Shown here in pieces: positions 34,445-43,636 of a stretch of DNA of 64,000 nucleotides (position 1 is its first letter; the number at the start of each line of letters is the position of its first letter). The position numbers were made by a program, and so were the translations under genes. The stretch is taken from positions 1 to 64,000 of the forward strand of contig CAYUVH010000039.1 in assembly GCA_964448135.1 (NCBI GenBank). Reading direction: 5' to 3'. The notes beneath the pieces were generated by a model. The model saw only the letters and a list, made by a program, of their open reading frames with translations, did not search any database and had not been told where the DNA came from. Origin of the DNA: CAYUVH01 sp964448135 (lineage in GTDB: Bacteria; Verrucomicrobiota; Verrucomicrobiia; Limisphaerales; UBA8199).

Positions 34445-36379
34445 TTATTTCGGTTCTCCTACCGTGGAGTCCGGCTTGTCTTCGCGGTCGGTTCCTTCCG
34501 CACGCAGCTCCACTGGCTTTTCCCTCGCCGGGCGGACGGTCACGGTCAAATCGTCAAATGCCATCAGATTATTTCCAGCGAATGGTCCCTGCGGCGATCC
34601 TGCAAGAGCGTTGCCCCCCCACCACGTCACTGAAAATGCCCCCAGGTTAGCCGACCGGTCGCCGGTCACCATCCGCTCCGGCCGCATGCTCTTGCCTCCC
34701 ACCGTCGCACTCCACCAATCGAGGTAAAAGTTGATCTTTAGCACCACGTCGTATGTCTGGCCACGCTTGAAGGTAAGCGGGCTTTTGTGAACGCTGTTAT
34801 CAGCCTGGCGGCGACAGATCGTGAGATCGTCATTGTCAAAAAGCAATCCCAGGAGCAACCGTCCCTGCCGATTATAGAAAAGCCATTCGAACCGGTTTCG
34901 CGGGCTGCCCCGCGAATCCGTGATCATCTGGCGCCACGAAAAATTAAGTTGTCCCCGCTCCTCCGACGGAGAAAAATGCAGCGACCGGTCAACGCCTATA
35001 TAGGTGCCGGACTTTGTGGCGCCTGGGTGGCCTCCCACAAATGCCTGCTGGGGTGAACCGGAAATCAAATTGGAACCAATGCCTTGCCCAAACTCCGTGA
35101 ACTGTTCTGACCAACCTCCGCGGCGCCAGCCGCGCACACCGATGAGGGACTGGGCCACGACGTAGCCTTCGCTCTCTTCGAAGCCAATCCGCAAGAGCTC
35201 GTTCGTATTCTCCAGTTTGGTGGGCAAAGCCGACGCCGGTTTGGTTCTCAGCTCTACTGCCGGCAGCGACGGCTTGTTTCCTGCAGGGATTCGCTGCTCC
35301 GGAGAGCTTGCGTTTTGTGACGAAGCGTTCGCCGCAGCGGCACCTGCGGGTCGGCGAATGGCGTAATAGCCAGCGATCCCGGCAAGCATTACCAGAATGG
35401 CTGCGCCAGCGATCATCAAACTTCCGCTTCGGACACGGGCTCTCGCAGATCGCCCTGCCGTTATGAAACTCCCCGCCTGTGACCCCGACCGGGACTGCGC
35501 AGCCCAGCCAGAATCCCCTGCCGGCCCGAGCGCGAGCCACTCCGAGATCACCCTGAAGCTCTGTGGCCTGGCCGCCGGATCCTTCGCCAGGCTGGCCATC
35601 ACCACCGCGCTCACTTCAACCGGAATGGGATCGTTCGCCCCCAGCGAGGCCCTCCGCTCTGTCAGGGATTGGGGCGGCTCGTGGAGAATACGTTGCGTGG
35701 CATCCCCGCCCGAATACGGCGGCGCTCCGCTGAGCAATTCGTAAAGTGTCGCTCCGAAACCGTAGACATCGTCCGCAAACTGTGGCCGCTTTCCCGCGAG
35801 CTGCTGGGGACTCAGGTAAAGCAATCCGCCGCCCGTCGGTTGATGGCTGGACATCCGGCTTACGGAATCACCGGCTGTTCCCGCAATTCCAAAATCCGCC
35901 AGCTTCAGCCTCCCCTGATCGTCCACCAAAAGATTGCCCGGTTGGAGGGCGCGGTGGACAAACCCTTCCCGATGGGCGTAATCCAAAACGGCGCACAACT
36001 GCTTGATCAGCGGCTGCGCCTCGCTCCAGCTCATCCGGTGGTCAGGCCGCTGCCGGAGCGCCTCGGCCAGCGTCACACCATTGACGAATTCCATCGCAAT
36101 GAACGCGATGCCTCCGCGTTCCTCATGCAGATCGTGTATCCGAACAATGTTCGGATGGGCCAGTTTATGGCTTTTGGCGGTTTCCCGCCGCAGATCATCC
36201 AGGGCCACGGGGTCCGCCCGCACTTCCGGCGGCAGAAACTTCAGCGACACCTGCTCGCCCAGTCGTTCATCCGTCGCCAACCACACCTCGCCCATCCCTC
36301 CGCACCCAAGCGGGCGCAGCAGTGTAAATCGGCCGGCGCCAAACTTTTGCTTGGGCTGTAGAGGCGTTGCTTCGCGCAT
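34445..36379 (-). CDS. Membrane protein kinase homologue with a degenerate catalytic loop (probable pseudokinase)
   Basis: The 644-residue product has the same plan as its downstream neighbour: kinase-like domain (about 12-275), membrane helix near 325 (GSLMIAGAAILVMLAGIAGY) and a C-terminal lectin-like domain (about 385-640). Glycine loop LGCGGMGEVW, VSLKF lysine and LADFGIAG are intact. The catalytic loop reads HRALQPGNLLV: the proton-acceptor Asp is Ala144 (codon GCC at 35948-35950) and the loop Lys is Gln146 (CAA). It could bind nucleotide but should transfer phosphate poorly or not at all. The ATG at 36379 is preferred because a 49-residue upstream extension would run through the rplQ terminator. 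Confidence 0.9.
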   Translation of the reverse strand: MREATPLQPKQKFGAGRFTLLRPLGCGGMGEVWLATDERLGEQVSLKFLPPEVRADPVALDDLRRETAKSHKLAHPNIVRIHDLHEERGGIAFIAMEFVNGVTLAEALRQRPDHRMSWSEAQPLIKQLCAVLDYAHREGFVHRALQPGNLLVDDQGRLKLADFGIAGTAGDSVSRMSSHQPTGGGLLYLSPQQLAGKRPQFADDVYGFGATLYELLSGAPPYSGGDATQRILHEPPQSLTERRASLGANDPIPVEVSAVVMASLAKDPAARPQSFRVISEWLALGPAGDSGWAAQSRSGSQAGSFITAGRSARARVRSGSLMIAGAAILVMLAGIAGYYAIRRPAGAAAANASSQNASSPEQRIPAGNKPSLPAVELRTKPASALPTKLENTNELLRIGFEESEGYVVAQSLIGVRGWRRGGWSEQFTEFGQGIGSNLISGSPQQAFVGGHPGATKSGTYIGVDRSLHFSPSEERGQLNFSWRQMITDSRGSPRNRFEWLFYNRQGRLLLGLLFDNDDLTICRRQADNSVHKSPLTFKRGQTYDVVLKINFYLDWWSATVGGKSMRPERMVTGDRSANLGAFSVTWWGGNALAGSPQGPFAGNNLMAFDDLTVTVRPAREKPVELRAEGTDREDKPDSTVGEPK

Positions 36380-36464
36380 GGACGGTGCTTGGTTGCGCCA
36401 GTATTGGAAGAAACGCCTCCGGGCAAAAGCACAAATGGAATCAACAACTCCTGCGCCCCCAGGC

Positions 36465-36494
36465 AAAAAAAGAGCCTCTGTTTCCAGAGGCTCT
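36465..36494 (-). terminator. Intrinsic terminator of the ribosomal protein operon
   Basis: Read leftward, a perfect 10-bp stem (36485-36494 with 36471-36480, loop of 4 nt) is followed by a run of U (36465-36470 as A on the plus strand). It lies about 50 nt after the rplQ stop. Confidence 0.88.
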
Positions 36495-36542
36495 CTGCGC
36501 CGCGCAGGCTTAAACGCGCGCGGCAAATCTTTTGGCTTTCGC

Positions 36543-36959
36543 CTAGGCCTTGGCGGCTTCCTTCTCCGTCTTGGCTTCCGTGGGAGCCGGCGTGGCGTCG
36601 ACCGGCAATTCCACCCATTCCAGGATCGCGCGCTGGGCGGAATCGCCCTGCCGCTGATTCAACCGGACGATGCGGGTGTAGCCGCCCTTCCGGTCCTTGT
36701 GGGCCGGAGCGATCTGGGTGAAGAGAATCTTCACCGCGTCTTCCTGGTGCAGCCGGGACACCGCCAGACGGCGGTTGTGAATCCCGCCCAGCTTGCCCAA
36801 AGTGACCATCTTTTCCGCAACCGAGCGCGCGGCCTTGGCCTTCGCCAGGGTCGTGGTCACCCGGTTCTCATAGATCAGACTGCAAACCAGGTTCCGGAGC
36901 ATCGCGTTGCGATGCTCGCCTGTGCGGCCCAGCTTGGCCGTTCGTTTAAGGTGTCGCAT
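36543..36959 (-). CDS. rplQ: 50S ribosomal protein L17
   Basis: A 138-residue protein opening MRHLKRTAKLGRTGEHRNAM with NLVCSLIYENRVTTTLAKAK, the L17 signature. It binds 23S rRNA domain III near the exit tunnel. The Ala/Glu/Lys-rich tail after about residue 120 is a modest extension. It is the last gene of the operon, 22 nt after rpoA and just before the terminator. Confidence 0.97.
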   Translation of the reverse strand: MRHLKRTAKLGRTGEHRNAMLRNLVCSLIYENRVTTTLAKAKAARSVAEKMVTLGKLGGIHNRRLAVSRLHQEDAVKILFTQIAPAHKDRKGGYTRIVRLNQRQGDSAQRAILEWVELPVDATPAPTEAKTEKEAAKA

Positions 36960-36981
36960 AATTCTTTCTCCGCGGCGTCGC

Positions 36982-38001
36982 TTAGCGCGCCAGGGCCGAG
37001 GCGTCTTCCTTCGGAGCTTCGAGCAGGTCGGGCTCGAACGTCATGCCGAGGGTCAGCCCCAGGCTCGCGAGCTTCTCCTTGATTTCGTTCAGGGACTTCT
37101 TGCCGAAATTCCGATACTTCAGCATCTCCTGCTCGCTCTTCATCGCGAGCTGGCCGACCGTGGTGATATTCGCGTTGTTCAGGCAGTTCGCGGCGCGGAC
37201 GCTCAGCTCGATCTCGTTCACGCTCATGTTGAGCAGCTTCTTGAGCTTCGTCTTCTCCTCGTCCTGCTTGTTTTCGACTTCTTCAAATTCCACCGCGTTC
37301 TTGTCGTAGCCGACGAACACGTCCAGATGATGCTGCAGAATCGCCGAGGCCTGCGTCAGCGCGTCGTCGGGCGAAATGCGTCCGTCCGTCCAGATCTCCA
37401 TGACCAGACGGTCGTAGTCGGTGCGCTGGCCCACGCGCGCGGCTTCCACGCTGTAACGCACCCGGGTCACCGGGCTGAACAGCGAATCAATCGCGATCAC
37501 GCCGATGGCCTGGCCGGGTTTCTTATTTTCGTCGCCGGGCAAAAATCCACGGCCGGTCTGGACTTCGAGTTCCATCTCGAACTTCTTTTTCTTGTCCAGC
37601 GTGCAGATGTGCTGCGTCGGGTTCACGACTTCCACGTTCTGGTTGACCGTGATGTCGGCGGCGGTGACTTCGCCTTCCTTGTTGACCGTCAAATACAGCG
37701 TCTGCGTTTCGCGGCTGTGCGCCTTGAATAGAATCTTCTTCAGGTTCAGCACGATTTCGGTGACGTCTTCGACGACACCCTCCACCGTGGCAAACTCGTG
37801 CATCGCGCCGTCGATCTTGATCGAGGTGATCGCCGCGCCTTCCAGCGAGGAGAGCAGCACCCGGCGCAGGGAGTTGCCGATGGTGTGGCCGTAACCGGTT
37901 TCAAAGGGTTCGGCGATAAACTTGGCGTAGGTTTCCGTGGAGGAGGATTCTTCCTTCTCCAACCGCTTGGGCATTTCGAAACGTCCGAGACGAACTGGCA
38001 T
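36982..38001 (-). CDS. rpoA: RNA polymerase alpha subunit
   Basis: The 339-residue subunit has a complete N-terminal dimerisation domain, with EPFETGYGHTIGNSLRRVLL and SSLEGAAITSIKIDG, and a C-terminal DNA/activator-binding domain from about 255 (LSVRAANCLNNANITTVGQL, FGKKSLNEIKEKLASLGL). Between the domains is an acidic linker (EFEEVENKQDEEKTK). Length is normal. It lies between rpsD and rplQ, the usual alpha-operon position. Confidence 0.98.
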   Translation of the reverse strand: MPVRLGRFEMPKRLEKEESSSTETYAKFIAEPFETGYGHTIGNSLRRVLLSSLEGAAITSIKIDGAMHEFATVEGVVEDVTEIVLNLKKILFKAHSRETQTLYLTVNKEGEVTAADITVNQNVEVVNPTQHICTLDKKKKFEMELEVQTGRGFLPGDENKKPGQAIGVIAIDSLFSPVTRVRYSVEAARVGQRTDYDRLVMEIWTDGRISPDDALTQASAILQHHLDVFVGYDKNAVEFEEVENKQDEEKTKLKKLLNMSVNEIELSVRAANCLNNANITTVGQLAMKSEQEMLKYRNFGKKSLNEIKEKLASLGLTLGMTFEPDLLEAPKEDASALAR

Positions 38002-38096
38002 ATTATCCTTTCAACAATTTTAATCTGGCCCGCCCGGCGATTATTCCCGCCGGCCGGCCGGGCCCGTATAATTGTTTTTCTGTTTGGTTGCTGCGA

Positions 38097-38705
38097 TTAG
38101 CGGGAATAAAATTCGACGACCGCCTGCTCGTTGGCGATGGGCTGGATCTCGTCGCGCGTCGGAATGCGCATGATCACGCCCTTGAGCGCTTCCTTGTCCA
38201 GCGTCATCCAATCGGGAACCGCGCGGCTCGCCGCCGCTTCAAGGTTCTTGGCCGCCAATTGGCGCGCCGCGTTGGAATTCTTGATCTCGATCGTCTCGCC
38301 GACCTTCAGCGCGCGCGAAGGCACGTTGACCTTGCGGCCGTTCACGCGCACGTGGCCATGCGCCACGAGCTGCCGGGCCGCGGCCCGGGTGTTCGCAAAG
38401 CCAAGGTGGTAGCAAACGTTGTCCAGGCGCGTTTCGAGAATCTGCAGCATCTGCTCGCCGGTGACACCGCGGCGGCGCAGGGCGCGCTCGTACACACCGC
38501 GAAACTGCCGCTCCATCAGCCCGTAGTAATACCGCAGCTTCTGCTTCTCGATCAGGCCAAGCCCGTACTCGGTGTGCTTGCGGCGCGACTTCGGGCCATG
38601 CACGCCGGGACCGTAATTGCGGCGCTCGAGGTACTTCGAGGGGCCAAAGATGGGAACGCCAAAACGGCGGCTGATGCGAACGCGGGGACCAGTATAACGA
38701 GCCAT
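38097..38705 (-). CDS. rpsD: 30S ribosomal protein S4
   Basis: A 202-residue primary 16S rRNA-binding protein of the small subunit. It shows EYGLGLIEKQKLRYYYGLME and the S4 domain with RLDNVCYHLGFANTRAAARQ and HGHVRVNGRKVNVPS. The N-terminal zinc cysteines of some S4 proteins are absent, so it is the zinc-free form. By analogy with enterobacteria S4 may regulate this operon, but no leader structure was established here. Confidence 0.97.
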   Translation of the reverse strand: MARYTGPRVRISRRFGVPIFGPSKYLERRNYGPGVHGPKSRRKHTEYGLGLIEKQKLRYYYGLMERQFRGVYERALRRRGVTGEQMLQILETRLDNVCYHLGFANTRAAARQLVAHGHVRVNGRKVNVPSRALKVGETIEIKNSNAARQLAAKNLEAAASRAVPDWMTLDKEALKGVIMRIPTRDEIQPIANEQAVVEFYSR

Positions 38706-38741
38706 GTGTGCTGAGTAATTTAAGGTTGAAACTGTGGCGGA

Positions 38742-39365
38742 CTACACGCGGCGCTTCTTCCGGGGACGGCAGCCGTTGTGCGGCACCGGCGTCACGTCCT
38801 TGATCACCGTGATCTCCATGCCGATCGCCTGCAAAGCGCGGATGGCGGATTCGCGGCCGGAGCCGGGACCCTTCACGCGCACTTCGACTTCCTTCATGCC
38901 GTGCGACATCGCCTGGCGTGCGGCGTCCTGGGCGACCTGCTGCGCGGCGTAAGCCGTGCTCTTGCGGGAGCCCTTGAAGCCCACGCGGCCGGCGGTGGAC
39001 CAGCCAATGACATGGCCCTGCATGTCCGTGATGCTCACGTGCGTGTTGTTGAACGTGGCCAGAATGTTGGCGATCCCGGCGACGATGTTCTTCGCGCCCT
39101 TGGCCTTGACGATTTTCTTGCCGGCCAGTTCGTCGGCAAGCAAATCCGCGGCGGTGGGAGCATGAACCGCGGCCGGCACGGCGGCGGCGGCGCCGTCAGC
39201 CGGGGCGGCAGCGGCCGGCGCGGCGGCGGGGGCTTCCCCGGCGGCGGGGGCGGCGCTCTTCTTCGCCTTGGGTGCGGGAGCGCCGGCGGCCGCTTCCCCG
39301 GCGGCCTTCGCCTCCGGTTTGCCTTCCTTCTTCGGCGCGGACTTCTTCTTCGTTTCGTCAGCCAT
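38742..39365 (-). CDS. rpsK: 30S ribosomal protein S11 with N-terminal extension
   Basis: The C-terminal 120 residues are a normal S11 (NIVAGIANILATFNNTHVSI, STAGRVGFKGSRKSTAYAAQ, VTPVPHNGCRPRKKRRV), a platform protein contacting 16S rRNA and the E site. The total length is 207 instead of about 130. The first 85 residues are Lys/Ala/Pro-rich low complexity (KKKSAPKKEGKPEAKAAGEA and long Ala-Pro runs). The start is the only good ATG, 27 nt after rpsM, and there is no internal Met before the S11 core, which supports the extension being translated. Confidence 0.96.
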   Translation of the reverse strand: MADETKKKSAPKKEGKPEAKAAGEAAAGAPAPKAKKSAAPAAGEAPAAAPAAAAPADGAAAAVPAAVHAPTAADLLADELAGKKIVKAKGAKNIVAGIANILATFNNTHVSITDMQGHVIGWSTAGRVGFKGSRKSTAYAAQQVAQDAARQAMSHGMKEVEVRVKGPGSGRESAIRALQAIGMEITVIKDVTPVPHNGCRPRKKRRV

Positions 39366-39392
39366 AAAAATCAGTATCTAAAGTTCAACAGG

Positions 39393-39788
39393 TTAATGGA
39401 TGCCGGCCTTCGCGGTTGGGCTGCGCACCACGCCGACCGTCTTGCGCGGTCCCTTGCGCGTGCGCGCATTCGTCTGCGTGCGCTGGCCGCGCACCGGCAA
39501 TCCGCGCAGGTGGCGGACGCCCCGGTAACACTTGATGCCCTGCAGGCGCTTCAAATTCATGCCGATCTCGCGGCGCAGGTCGCCCTCGATCACATACTTG
39601 CCGTCCTGGATGGCGTGCACGATCTGCGAAAGCTGCGCCTCGGTCAGGTCCTTCGCGCGGATGGACGGATCGATCTTCGCGTGCTCGAGGATGTCCACCG
39701 CGTTCTTGGGGCCGATGCCGTAGATGTAGCGCAAGGCGATATCAATGCGCTTGTTGGGCGGGACTTCCACTCCGATGATGCGTGCCAT
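39393..39788 (-). CDS. rpsM: 30S ribosomal protein S13
   Basis: A 131-residue head protein contacting the A/P-site tRNAs and L5. It begins MARIIGVEVPPNKRIDIALR, has YIYGIGPKNAVDILEHA, and ends with the basic tail RGQRTQTNARTRKGPRKTV. It lies between rpmJ and rpsK as in most bacteria. Confidence 0.97.
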   Translation of the reverse strand: MARIIGVEVPPNKRIDIALRYIYGIGPKNAVDILEHAKIDPSIRAKDLTEAQLSQIVHAIQDGKYVIEGDLRREIGMNLKRLQGIKCYRGVRHLRGLPVRGQRTQTNARTRKGPRKTVGVVRSPTAKAGIH

Positions 39789-39824
39789 AGTAGTTCGTTA
39801 ATTCAAATGGTTGTGCGCCGCGCT

Positions 39825-39938
39825 CTAGCCCTGCCGCTGCTTGTGGCGGGCGTTGGTGCAAATGACGCGGATGACGCCCTTGCGGCGGATGATCTTGCAA
39901 TTTTCGCAAAGTTTTTTTACTGACGCGCGAACTTTCAT
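39825..39938 (-). CDS. rpmJ: 50S ribosomal protein L36
   Basis: The 37-residue protein MKVRASVKKLCENCKIIRRK... ends in CTNARHKQRQG. The zinc ribbon ligands C11, C14, C27 and H32 are all present, so this is the zinc-binding form. It sits between infA (9 nt before) and rpsM (36 nt after), its usual place. Confidence 0.96.
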   Translation of the reverse strand: MKVRASVKKLCENCKIIRRKGVIRVICTNARHKQRQG

Positions 39939-39947
39939 ACTCGAATT

Positions 39948-40172
39948 CTAACTGTTCTGTTTTTCCAAAATAATCCGGCCTTCCGATAAATCGAAAGGCG
40001 ACAAGGCCAGCCGGACGGTCTCGCCAGGCGCCAGCGTCACTTCCGCTGCGCGCTTCCTGCCGGCCACAAAAGCCAACAGACGATGTCCGTTGGCCAGCTC
40101 CACCCGGTAGGTCCGGTTCGGCAGCGCTTCCATCACACGGCCTTCAACAAAGATGGTTTCCGCTCCCGGCAC
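39948..40172 (-). CDS. infA: Translation initiation factor IF-1
   Basis: A 74-residue OB-fold protein with VEGRVMEALPNRTYRVELAN, GHRLLAFVAGRKR and LSPFDLSEGRIILEK, matching IF-1 throughout. It binds the ribosomal A site during initiation. The start is GTG at 40172, lying inside the 3' end of map: the two genes overlap by 40 nt in different frames. This predicts coupled translation of infA with map. Confidence 0.95.
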   Translation of the reverse strand: MPGAETIFVEGRVMEALPNRTYRVELANGHRLLAFVAGRKRAAEVTLAPGETVRLALSPFDLSEGRIILEKQNS

Positions 40173-40909
40173 GTCAAAATTTCCGGCTCAGATTCCGTTA
40201 TGAGCACCGTATGCTCAAAATGAGCGGACAGTGAACCATCAACTGTAACCACTGTCCAGCCATCATTCAACACTTTTACGCCCGGCAAACCCGCATTTAC
40301 CATGGGTTCAATGGCGATCGTCATTCCCGGCCGCAGCCGCTCGGAACGCCGGTTTTCCACGAAATTCGGCACCTGCGGCTCTTCGTGCATCGAGCGCCCG
40401 ACCCCGTGGCCCACAAACTCCCGGACCACGCTGAAGCCGTTGTCTTCCACGTACTTCTGAATGGCCCGCGAAATGTCCACCACCCGGTGGTCCGCCGTCG
40501 CCTGCGCGATCCCCGCCTGGAGCGCCTTCTCGGTCACATCCATCAACCGCTGCGCCGCCACGCTGCAACCGCCCACTGCCACCGTCCGGGCCGTGTCACC
40601 CACGAACCCGTTGTAAATCACACCCACGTCCAGGCTCACGATATCGCCGAAACGCAACTGCCGCGTGCCCGCCAGCCCGTGCACCACCTGTTCATTCACC
40701 GAGATGCACGTATGGCACGGATACTTGCGGTAACCCAGGAACGCGCTCTTCGCGCCGTATTCCTTCATCCGCTTCGCCGCAAAATCATCCACCTCGCCCG
40801 TCGTCAAACCCGGCTGGATGAACGCGGAGACGTCGTCCAATACACGGCGCGCCACCTGGCACGCGGGACGCATTGCTTCCAAATCGCGCTCGCTCTTGAG
40901 AATGATCAT
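40133..40909 (-). CDS. map: Methionine aminopeptidase type I
   Basis: A 258-residue enzyme removing the initiator methionine from nascent proteins. The five metal ligands are visible in order: Asp in SLDVGVIYNG, Asp in VGDTARTVA, His in FVGHGVGRSMHEEPQ, Glu in TIAIEPMVNAG and Glu in AHFEHTVLIT. The start is taken at MIILKSERDLEAMR, which aligns with the family; another in-frame ATG is 30 nt upstream (40939). It follows secY directly, without the adk gene that often separates the two. Confidence 0.95.
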   Translation of the reverse strand: MIILKSERDLEAMRPACQVARRVLDDVSAFIQPGLTTGEVDDFAAKRMKEYGAKSAFLGYRKYPCHTCISVNEQVVHGLAGTRQLRFGDIVSLDVGVIYNGFVGDTARTVAVGGCSVAAQRLMDVTEKALQAGIAQATADHRVVDISRAIQKYVEDNGFSVVREFVGHGVGRSMHEEPQVPNFVENRRSERLRPGMTIAIEPMVNAGLPGVKVLNDGWTVVTVDGSLSAHFEHTVLITESEPEILTCRERKPSLLKAV

Positions 40910-40975
40910 CCGACTGGCTTTGCCTTTCCGGGAATTCATCCTGGCGCCGCCGTTGCCGGCCGCGCTGGGCGGAAA

Positions 40976-42364
<1,389 letters not shown>

Positions 42365-42437
42365 GGTCAGTCAACGTCCGTGTTGGTTGGGCAACAGCCT
42401 GAAATCATGGGGGGTAACGGCAACGATGCCCGCAACC

Positions 42438-42911
42438 TTACGCCTTGGCGGCGGCGGGTTGCGCCGGGGCGATGACTTCGCAAACGCCCCCCTTGGCCTC
42501 GATCTTTGTCTTCGCCGACGCGCTGAACGCATGCGCGCTCACCGTCAGCTTCCGGCTCAATTCGCCGGTGCCGAGGACCTTGATCAGCAGCGTCCGGCCG
42601 TTGGCCAGGCCGGCCTTGCGCAGGGCTTCCGCGTCCACGCGCGCCCCTTCGTCAAATTGATTGAGCGCTTCCAGGTTTACCGGCACATACCGGGTTTCAT
42701 GGCGCTTGTTGTTGAAACCGCGCTTGGGAATGCGGCGGATCAGCGGCATCTGGCCGCCTTCGAAACCGATCCGAATCGAGCTGCCGCTGCGGGCCGTCTG
42801 GCCCTTGCCGCCGCGACCGCTCGTCTTGCCCCGACCGCTGGATTCACCCTGGCCGAGACGCTTCCGCCGGTGCTTGGCGCCCGGACGGGGCTTCAAATCA
42901 TGTAAACGCAT
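42438..42911 (-). CDS. rplO: 50S ribosomal protein L15
   Basis: A 157-residue protein starting MRLHDLKPRPGAKHRRKRLG and continuing GQGESSGRGKTSGRGGKGQT, the glycine-rich N-terminal arm of L15, with RIGFEGGQMPLIRRIPKRGF. It binds domain II of 23S rRNA late in assembly. The start is placed at 42911, 5 nt after the rpsE stop; rpmD (L30), normally between them, is absent. Confidence 0.96.
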   Translation of the reverse strand: MRLHDLKPRPGAKHRRKRLGQGESSGRGKTSGRGGKGQTARSGSSIRIGFEGGQMPLIRRIPKRGFNNKRHETRYVPVNLEALNQFDEGARVDAEALRKAGLANGRTLLIKVLGTGELSRKLTVSAHAFSASAKTKIEAKGGVCEVIAPAQPAAAKA

Positions 42912-42916
42912 AAAAA

Positions 42917-43615
42917 TCAGTTGCTCGCCGCCATAACCGCCGGCGCCGCCGCCGCCCCGGCTTCCGGCCGCTTCTTCAGCTGCATTCCGCGACCCTTGTA
43001 AATATCTTCCGCCAAGCGCAGCTTCAACAAGCCTTCCAACGTGGCCTTCACCACGTTCGCCGCGTTGTTCGACCCCATCGACTTGGTCAGGATGTCCTTC
43101 ACGCCCGCGGATTCCAACACCGCGCGGACGGTCTTGCCCGCGATGATTCCCGTTCCCGGCGACGCCGGACGCATAAGCACCTTCGCTCCGCAATAGCGCG
43201 AGAGCACTTCATGCGGAATCGTGGCTTCGCGCAACGAAACCGACACCATTGCCGAACGCGCGAGTTCCCCGCCCTTGCGAATGGCATCGGCCACTTCGCC
43301 GGCTTTGCCCAGGCCCACACCCACTTTGCCCTTGCGGTCGCCCACGACCACCAGCGCGCTGAAATTAAACCGACGGCCGCCTTTCACCACCTTCGCCGAG
43401 CGATTGATGAACACGACCTTCTCCATGAGATCCTGCCCGTCGCCGCCGTCCTGCGAATCGGGACCAGGCCGGTTGCGCCGCTGCCGGGGCCCCCGCTGTT
43501 GCTGCGAATGCTGCGAATGCTGCGGCGGCTTCGCCTGTTGCGCCGGGGGTGCCGGCTGCGCCGGTTGCGCCTCAGGGTTCTGGATGCTGCTTGTATCTAA
43601 TGTTGGCTCAGCCAC
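42917..43615 (-). CDS. rpsE: 30S ribosomal protein S5 with N-terminal extension
   Basis: The S5 core begins near residue 64 (MEKVVFINRSAKVVKGGRRF, double-stranded RNA-binding domain) and continues through GKAGEVADAIRKGGELARSA to RPASPGTGIIAGKTVRAVLE and GSNNAANVVKATLEGL. S5 guards translational fidelity. Total length is 232, some 60 residues longer than usual. The start is GTG, and the extension is Gln/Pro/Ala/His-rich (PAQPAPPAQQAKPPQHSQHS). An internal ATG at the core could give a short form; upstream reading is open and in frame from the GTG. Confidence 0.95.
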   Translation of the reverse strand: MAEPTLDTSSIQNPEAQPAQPAPPAQQAKPPQHSQHSQQQRGPRQRRNRPGPDSQDGGDGQDLMEKVVFINRSAKVVKGGRRFNFSALVVVGDRKGKVGVGLGKAGEVADAIRKGGELARSAMVSVSLREATIPHEVLSRYCGAKVLMRPASPGTGIIAGKTVRAVLESAGVKDILTKSMGSNNAANVVKATLEGLLKLRLAEDIYKGRGMQLKKRPEAGAAAAPAVMAASN

Positions 43616-43636
43616 GTTTTGCTTCTCCGTTCAGGG

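Noticed and set aside
31010..36379. Kinase cluster considered as an antiphage system
   Set aside because: The kinases are membrane receptors with lectin-like domains and the cyclase has FHA/GAF inputs. No effector, nuclease or pore protein that would suggest defence is seen nearby.
36380..36526. 49-residue N-terminal extension of the pseudokinase
   Set aside because: It would be translated through the intrinsic terminator of rplQ and has no kinase-family similarity.
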